Made by a program: the position numbers and the translations under genes. DNA of 64,000 bases from Nematostella vectensis (Eukaryota; Cnidaria; Anthozoa; Actiniaria; Edwardsiidae), in contig NC_064036.1 in assembly GCF_932526225.1 (NCBI RefSeq), positions 12,269,181-12,333,180 of the forward strand, read 5' to 3'. This document shows, piece after piece, positions 48,001-57,000 of the stretch (positions are counted from its first letter, which is position 1; each line of letters begins with the position of its first letter). The notes under the pieces were generated by a model. It did not search any database, was not told the origin of the DNA, and was given only the letters and a program-made list of their open reading frames with translations.

Positions 48001-51000
48001 TGTTCCCGGAAGAGAAATTTTGAAATTTGGACTTTTATTTCGCGCTTGCTACGACTCGACTCCAATTGAACTGTTGGTTTTACCGCAATCAGCTGTAGCT
48101 GGATAAAAACTCACCTTCTCCCCAAAGATCCCTGCACTGTGTATCCAGGGTGTCGGCGCATTTGCCATTGTAACAAAGGGACTGCAAAGTAATTGCTCGT
48201 TGGTGCGGTAAAGGTCTAAATAACTCAAAATCAGCAGTTGGGAAACTGAATTGTCTTTTAAAAATTCTAAAAATCTGCTACCCTGAAATCAGCATTTAGA
48301 ATTTGGGGGATTCTTTGCGGTTATCAGTGTAAATGAAAGGGTCACTTACGTTAGAGTGAAGGCCTCTCTCAGAGTACGGCGTCCACCGCTGACCGTCCTG
48401 ACTGTAAGACAGATGGTACGCAGTCACCCAACCATTCCTGTTTCCTCGACCTTGGGTTTGAATCCTTGAAACAGTTTTCTCCTATTCCACAAAAAATCTT
48501 GATTTATCATTGGCAGGACGCCGGGGACGTAGTTTTCACAGGGGGAGCTATCCCAGGCATGATCTCTATCGCTTGACTTAAACCTTTAGAGGTACTGTCA
48601 TTGAGAAAGAGAGGCGAACAATGCGACGCGCGCTAGCGTAAGCATTAGCAGTTTTGTGAAGTAAACCAATGAAGGTAAATGTGGATGCCTTGAACGCACT
48701 ATCTGATTGACATTGGCACTTTACAAGCCAGCAAGCGAGGCAACCAAGCGCTTGGGTGCAATCAGAGCAACACGAAATCCTCCAGCTATGACTTTGATCC
48801 TCGCATGCTAATTGACTGTTTTTAAAAGCTTTGTATCAGCTGCCACGGTAGCGTCACACAACAAACCTTGCTGTTATCTAAGATATTTTATTTGCAGTAT
48901 GGGATAAGGATGGGAGCAAAGGATGACAGTAAAGAATGACAGTAAATGATGGCATGCACAACGTTTAGACTGATAAATAAGACCATGCCACCTCTATTCA
49001 ACAATATTTTGTTCCCAAGAATATCCGTGGCAAACATTTATGAGTCATTAGTCGTGTTCTTGAAGGGCGTTAGGTAGTTTGATCAATTACCGCGTACCTC
49101 TCCGAGGTCGATCTGGATGTAATCTGTTTTACGTCTCGCAGCTGCGCACCAATAGTTTCTGTTGTGCAAACGACCGTAGTGCGGCTTATAAGATGAGTGA
49201 AACGAGCTGGCAGTGATCTGACTATCTCTAATGGCACCACTCCGCATGCCGAGTGGTAAGATGCAATCTAAAAACAGAAAACAAACGAGACATGCTGAGG
49301 CTTAGATCATCCCAAGACCAGGCTGATTGCGTCTCCATTCTACGCTCCCAAAATCCCAAGTTACAAAGCATTCCTATCCATCGACTCCATTTAAGCGAGT
49401 AACAAGATGCGATAACACTTGTTGGTGGATACTTTTAAGTTCCCTTTCAAATGTACTATCAAATGTAAATGTAACTAAGACGCGGCTGATCAAGATCATA
49501 TGGCACAAGTGAACTAATGTCAAACTTGCAAAATCCTACGTTGACTTGTGTTTTTGTTGGCGGCGCTTTATTTCATTTGTCATATCATCTATATTTTTGG
49601 ACAAAGCTGTAAAGAAATTCTTTAAACTCTCTTGATTTTAAAACATGTCTGTGAACTTAAAGCCGCATTGTCACCAGTTTACTTCCGGTCGATAACTTAA
49701 CAATCTCCAATAATATTTAACGGAAGACGCGAAAAATATTTCAATATATTGAAAGCAGTGTGTCTATTGGAAGTTTCTTTGGGGATGTGACTGATAATTT
49801 AGAGCGGATGGCCTGTTTAATATCTCGGATTCTAATAGATTCTTTTTTCTTTTGACGGTTGAGGTTTCCGTCGGATCTCCGGAAGTAAACTGGTGACAAT
49901 GCGGCTTTGAATAATTTTTGTTCAAGATGGCTGATGGCAAAAGTCTAGGAAGACCAAGCCCTCACCTTGTTTCATGAACCAAAGTTCCAATCGTTCCTCG
50001 TCGCAGCCGCTGTAAAGTATCAATTCTCGTCCGTTACCGGGCCAACCTCTTTTTGGGTGTACACACTTCTGGCTTTTGACGTGCTTCAACGATTTACCTG
50101 CGAATATTTCCACCTGGTTACGATATTTCTTTGATATAAAATGATGTTTATAATCCTTGGCATTCCGATGTTCGGTTAAAAAATTACCACAATTTTTGCT
50201 TGGTTTGAAGAAGAGGGATGGCATGACTCTCCCCCAAAATGTGTTATTATTCCAAGAAAGAAACATTCTACGAATCCTCCCTCTACATTCCCAATTCCCT
50301 CATTGGTGGTGATGGATGGGGAAGGGGGTAGCGAATTTGGATCTTTCATGCAACCAAGCTATGCATCATGATGACTTCCCTTTCTAAATGTTCTTCCTCA
50401 TTACCTGAGGTTCGTTCAAACTTTGCGTCTTCATCACTACAGGAATCACTGATTACTATTCTCGCGCCATTTTTCTTGCTTCCTCCTTCTGGACACAGTT
50501 TGCGCCCGCTACATGTGTGCCTCAGGATCCCTGTGGTGTCCATAGCAAACTCCATGTAATCTCCCTTGCACTCGTAGCCTGGTCGGAACACAAGTGAAGA
50601 TCCTTGTGCTGGGCTGCAGCTCGCATCTTGGGGGACCACGCAGTGATCGTTGTACGCCTTCATCGGGGACGGAGCAGCGGCGCTAGCGCCTTTAAATCCG
50701 TAAGAAAATATTGTCTTAAATAATTTGTTTGACGTCCCACTACACAGGTTATAATAGACATATGAGCTTGCTAGGGGAGTGCTGGCGCGCTCAGTTTTCC
50801 TATTAGTTGTAAAGCCAACTCCTTGAAATTGCCATGAAAAGTAATTCTAGATATACTTTATAAATCTTAATCTGACGACTTGACGTTACTAATTTAAAAG
50901 CGATCCATAGTACTCACCTTCGTTGCCAGAGCAACCCAACAGCTCCACCTTCATGCAGGGCCAGTCCGTCCAGTACTGTGGGCTTATACGGACGTAACGA

Positions 51001-54000
51001 GCCTGCACTTTGGGGCTTAGCGGTCTAGCGACTACGCTGTTTCTGTTTGTATTCGCTTGAATTAGCTGAGTAAAATAAGATACTTTTAGTGTCAAATTGT
51101 GTCAGAAGCGGTATAGCTGTGGGGAACACTGGTCTATGTGATGTAGGGTGGTCCAGGGACCAGAGGGGAAATTGGAGGGCAGTGGATTCTAGTCTCGAAT
51201 CGTTTAAAAAGACCTACCTTTTCTGATTGGTTGCACGCTATGCCATTCTGTATATAACTGTCTGCTGGACACTAGAAACAATCAAACGAGTAGTAGTTTT
51301 CAATTAATTTTGATAAGAAGTAGTTTCCAGTTAACTTTAATAATACTAATTTGCTTCTTTTTAAAGGGCCTTAATAGTTATAAACAAAACTCTGAAATAG
51401 CGGTAGTTTCTTGGTGTTACGGGGCACCAGTACCAAAAACACAATGGAGCAAAGTCCAAAAACAAAGACCTTAGAACGAGACAATGAAATAGAGTACAAA
51501 GGCCTTGAGCACCAAAAACATAGCTCTCCGTAACACCAAGGAATACCCAAAATAGGTAAAGTCCTGCGCATGTGCGAGATGGCATAGTTGTAACCAATAC
51601 TTACATCGCGGGAATCCCCTGGACAGTATTCGGGAATGTCGCAGTCATTCGTTACTGCTCGACACAGAGTCCCTTGCAACTTGAACTATGAAAAACATAT
51701 TATTAAAACTGAACAAGAGAGCAAATATGTTTATATTTATGATCTCTTGCTCTGGCATTTTTCAGACGGAAGTCATATGATACAATAAGCTAAGCATGTA
51801 ATTGCCTAATGCACACGTGATATTTTGGACGTTCTTGCACGTAATGCTTCAGACGGAAACTTGTTTTTGCAAGCTTTGTACATGTGACGTAGACTTGATA
51901 GTTATGCTTACCTGGCAGTTGTTGCAGCACGAGTGATGCAGATCGCTACATGTGTTGTTCATGTGACATGCACGTGATAGTTATGCTTACCTGGCAGTTG
52001 TTGTAGCACGAGTGATGCAGATCGCTACATGTGTTGTGTATGTGACATGCACGTGATAGTTTGCCTTACCTTGCAGTTGTTGCAGCATGAGTGATGCAGA
52101 TCGCTACATGTCTTGTGTATGTGACATGCACGTGATAGTTTGCCTTACCTTGCAGTTGTTGTAGCACGAGTGATGCAGATCGCTACATGTGTTGTGTATG
52201 TGACATGCACGTGATAGTTTGCCTTACTTGGCAGTTGTTGCAGCACGAGTGATGTAGATCGCTACATGTGTTGTTCATGTGACGTGCACGTGATAGTTTG
52301 CCTTACTTGGCAGTTGTTGTAGCACGAGTGATGCAGATCGCTACATGTGTTGTTCATGTGACGTGCACGTGATAGTTTGCCTTACCTGGCAGTTGTTGCA
52401 GCACGAGTGATGCAGATCGCTACATGTGTTGTGTATGTGACATGCACGTGATAGTTTGCCTTACCTTGCAGTTGTTGCAGCATGAGTGATGCAGATCGCT
52501 ACATGTGTTGTGTATGTGACATGCACGTGATAGTTTGCCTTACCTTGCAGTTGTTGTAGCACGAGTGATGCAGATCGCTACATGTGTTGTTCATGTGACA
52601 TGCACGTGATAGTTTGCCTTACCTGGCAGTTGTTGCAGCACGAGTGATGTAGATCGCTGCAGACCGCGTGGCGCTTTAGACGGCAGCCATGTGGCTCACA
52701 ACACGGGTCTTGCGCCGCGCACATCTATCAAGAAATATGTACGAAAAAACCCCGATCTTATTCAATAGAACTCTATATAATATGCCACGTATTTTTTTTC
52801 TCAATTAGCCCCGTCTTCTCCGTTTACTTATTTTTCTGCTTTTCTATAAAATCGATATATATTTTTTTCAAGTTGTTTGAGTATTTACCTCCGGTGTTCC
52901 GCAATCACATTCCTCATTTCCCTCTCGAATTCCATTTCCACACTGCGCATTCATGGCCTGAAGAATATCGAATAAGCACATAATAAAACCGTGTCAATTT
53001 TCTGGAAACCTCAGAGATGAGTAAAAATATATTTAGGGAGTAGAGAGATCTAAGGTATAATTCTTTCTTCTGTTATTATAAATGATTTAGACTAGTTCGA
53101 ATATTGGGATTGGAATGCAAAAAAGTCAACACGCAATGCCATATTGGTCAGTTTTATGCCTTTTCAACTACTTTTATTTGGCAGTTCTGCCTGTCTCGGT
53201 ATTTAAAACTCGCCCTCTCACTGATCCCAATCTGATACCTACTGCTACGGGCCAGACCAAGGAGAACTAGATCTAAGAATCTAAAATGAGCTACCTAGAT
53301 ATGGGTAGATATTCTTCAAGCTAGATATGAGGCTTGAAGTGCAATTTTCAAATGTTCAAAGTATGAATTCTCCTCGTTTTTAGGGAGAAGTCGGGCTCTG
53401 ACCAATTAAGCCAACTTTGCTCTTTAATATCTAAATAACATATGCGGAATCTTGAACTATATATTTAGAATTGGGAAATTTCATGCCATTTTTGCTCTGT
53501 CGTAAAATCCATGTTCCACACTTCTAGGGTGTACCTTAGTAGAAACGTTTCTAGGGTGTACCTTGGTGGGGACGTTTCTAGGGTGTACCTTGGTGGGGAC
53601 GTTTCTAGGGTGTACCTTGGTGGGAACGTTCCTAGGGTGTACCTTGGTGCGGACGTTCCTAGGGTTTACCTTGGTGGGAACGTTTCTAGGGTGTACCTTG
53701 GTGGAAACGTTTCTAGGGTGTACCTTGGTGGGGACGTTTCTAGGGTGTACCTTGGTAGGAACGTTTCTAGGGTGTACCTTGGTGCGGACGTTTCTAGGGT
53801 GTACTTTGGTGGGAACGTTTCTAGGGTGTACCTTGGTAGGGACGTTTCTAGGGTGTACCTTGGTGGGGACGTTTCTAAGGGTATACCTAGGTGGGAACGT
53901 TTCTAGGGTGTACCTTTGTAGGGACGTTTCTAGGGTGTACCTTGGTGGGGACGTGTCTAGGGTGTACCTTGGTGGGGACGTTTCTAGGGAGTACCTTGGT

Positions 54001-57000
54001 GGGAACGTTTCTAGGGTGTACCTTGGTGGGAACGTTTCTAGGGTGTACCTTGGTAGAGACGTTTCTAGGAGGTACCTTGGTGGGGACGTTTCTAGGGTGT
54101 ACCTTGGTAGGGACGTTTCTAGGAGGTACCTTGGTGGGGACGTTTCTAGGGAGTACCTTGGTGGGGACGTTTCTAGGGTGTATCTTGGTAGGGACGTTTC
54201 TAGGGAGTACCTTGGTGGGAACGTTTCTAGGGTATGCCTTGGTAGGGACGTTTCTAGGGTGTACCTTGGTGGGAACGTTTCTAGGGTGTACCTTGGTAGG
54301 GACGTTTCTAGGGTGTACCTTGGTGGGAACATTTCTAGGGTGTACCTTGGTAGGGACGTTTCTAGGGTGTACCTTGGTGGGGACGTTTCTAGGGTGTACC
54401 TTGGTGGGAACGTTTCTAGGGTGTACCTTGGTAGGAACGTTTCTAGGGTGTACCTTGGTGGAAACGTTTCTAGGGTGTACCTTGGTGGGAATGTTTCTAG
54501 GGAGTACCTTGGTAGGAACGTTTCTAGGGTGTACCTTGGTAGGGACGTTTCTAGGGTGTACCTTGGTGGGAACGTTTCTAGGGTGTACCTTGGCTGGGAC
54601 GTTTCTAGGGTGTACCTTGGTGGGAACGTTTCTAGGGTGTACCTTGGTGGGGACGTTTCTAGGGTGTACCTTGGTGGGGACGTTTCTAGGGTGTACCTTG
54701 GTGGGGACGTTTCTAGGGTGTACCTTGGTGGGGACGTTTCTAGGGTGTACCTTGGTGGGAACGTTTCTAGGGTGTACCTTGGTAGGGACGTTTCTAGGGT
54801 GTACCTTGGTGGGAACGTTTCTAGGGTGTACCTTGGTTGGGACGTTTCTAGGGTGTACCTTGGTGGGAACGTTTCTAGGGTGTACCTTGGTGGGGACGTT
54901 TCTAGGGTGTACCTTGGTGGGGACGTTTCTAGGGTGTACCTTGGTGGGAACGTTTCTAGGGTGTACCTTGGTGGGGACGTTTCTAGGGTGTACCTTGGTG
55001 GGAACGTTTCTAGGGTGTACCTTGGTGGGGACGTTTCTAGGGTGTACCTTCATGAGGACGTTTCTAGGGTGTACCTTGGTGGGAACGTTTCTAGGGTGTA
55101 CATTGGTGGGAACGTTTCAAGGGTGTACCTTGGTAGGGACGTTTCTAGGGTGTACCTTGGTGGGGACGTTCCTAGGGTGTACCTTGGCGGGGACGTTTCT
55201 AGGGAGTACCTTTGTGGGGACGTTTCTAGGGAGTACCTTTGTGGGGACGTTTCTAGGGTGTACCTTGGTGGGAACGTTTCTAGGGTGTACCTTGGTGGGG
55301 ACGTTTCTAGGGAGTACCTTGGTAGGGACGTTTCTAGGGAGTACCTTGGTGGGGACGTTTCTAGGGTGTACCTTTGTGGGGACGTTGTACAGGCACTTGT
55401 CATTAATTCTCTGCAATCCTGCCATACTGCAGTTAGAGAAGCCGGCAACGCGTGTCCTTCGAAGCAAGAAGATAATAAAATTAATCACAAGCTTAAATTT
55501 TTTTCTTTGATGTGCGTATACACGTGATGTAATTACGTACTTGTGTCCTCCCATGATGCATCCCCGGCGTGTCAAACACTTGCAAGTGCCTAAAAGATAA
55601 AAAAAAAATTAACACCAGACACGATTACATTACCGAGTCCTGGGGCTCGTTTCTCGAAACACCCGAGAATTCTTGGGTGTTTCGAGAATTCTTGGGTGTT
55701 TTGGAAAAGATTCACCACAAAGATTCTTGTGAAGATGTTATTTATAGATTTTGATCTTTTCCGAACTTCTCGGGCCCGAAATTCACATGGCTTAAATATT
55801 AAGAAAGCTCTCGGGACCTCAAAGTCACCCGAGACTTTTCGGGTAACTTTCTGGCATTAGCAAAACTTCGAAAATAGCCCCATTGAGCGTAATTATTTGG
55901 AATATGAACCAAGAGAAAGTTCAAACTTTTCTAAAACATGAAAGCGGTTCTTGAAAAGGAAAACATGCGAAACTTTGGGCAAAAATGCAAAACATAAATT
56001 TTTCGGGCCCGAGAATTCTCAGGTGTTTCGAGAAACGGGTGCCTGGCCGAAAAATGCTTAGTATTAGAAGACTTGCCGAGTAGTGATGCCGAGTGATGGC
56101 CGAGTGATGCGAAGGCGTCACGATTACAAACTCGAGTTGTGGCCGAATAATGCTTAGCATTAGAAGTCTTACCCGAGAGTCGTGGCCGAGTGATGTTACG
56201 AGAGTTACCCGAGTCATAACCGAGTGATGTAAGGCGATACGAAACCTTACCCGAGTCGTGGCCGAACCCAAAGTTGTGTCCCATCTCATGTGCCACTACA
56301 ACCACTGGACCGACTATACCACTCATGCTCCACTAAAAACAAACCATTTTATTAACAGAGGCGACGCCTGGGGAGATAGGAAGGAACAATACCAATAACG
56401 GCCGCAGCAGGGCCATGGCAAGAGAGAATTTGTGACCGAAACAATGAATTTTTTTGCAGATCCGGATACAGAAGAGGGGACAGGTTTTCTCTTTTCCTCG
56501 TATGGGAGCTAAAATCCAAAAATTACCTCCCGCAATATATAATTTTTATATATTTTGCTGTCCACTTCGGGGTAGTGTCTTTCCCTTCAACAATCCTGTA
56601 TCCGCCCATAAGGTTATTCTGACGTCTCTGAACCATGACTTGGTTCCCCTCATATCTTAACGAACAAAAAGTGTCAAGAGAATCAGAACCCTTACCCTAT
56701 TGACACCAGCTGAGTTCCCAGTGCACATGGACCTCACCCAGGCCATCCCGATAACGCCACCGGTCCACCCTTTATGACTAGAATGCATACGCATGTCAAA
56801 CTAAAGAGGTTTGCTATAGATTAAGGGACCTCACCCAGGCCATCCCGATAACGCCACCGGTCCACCCTTTATGACTAGAATGCATACGCATGTCAAACTA
56901 AAGAGGTTTGCTATAGATTAAGGGACCTCACCCAGGCCATCCCGATAACGCCACCGGTCCACCCTTTATGACTAGAATGCATACGCATGTCAAACTAAAG

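Noticed and set aside
53511-55527. Plus-strand open frames up to 654 aa (VSRVYLGG and VGTFLGCTL repeats)
   Set aside because: They arise because a 27-bp unit has no stop in these frames. The meaningful strand is minus, where the unit equals the ADAM exon 7 end.
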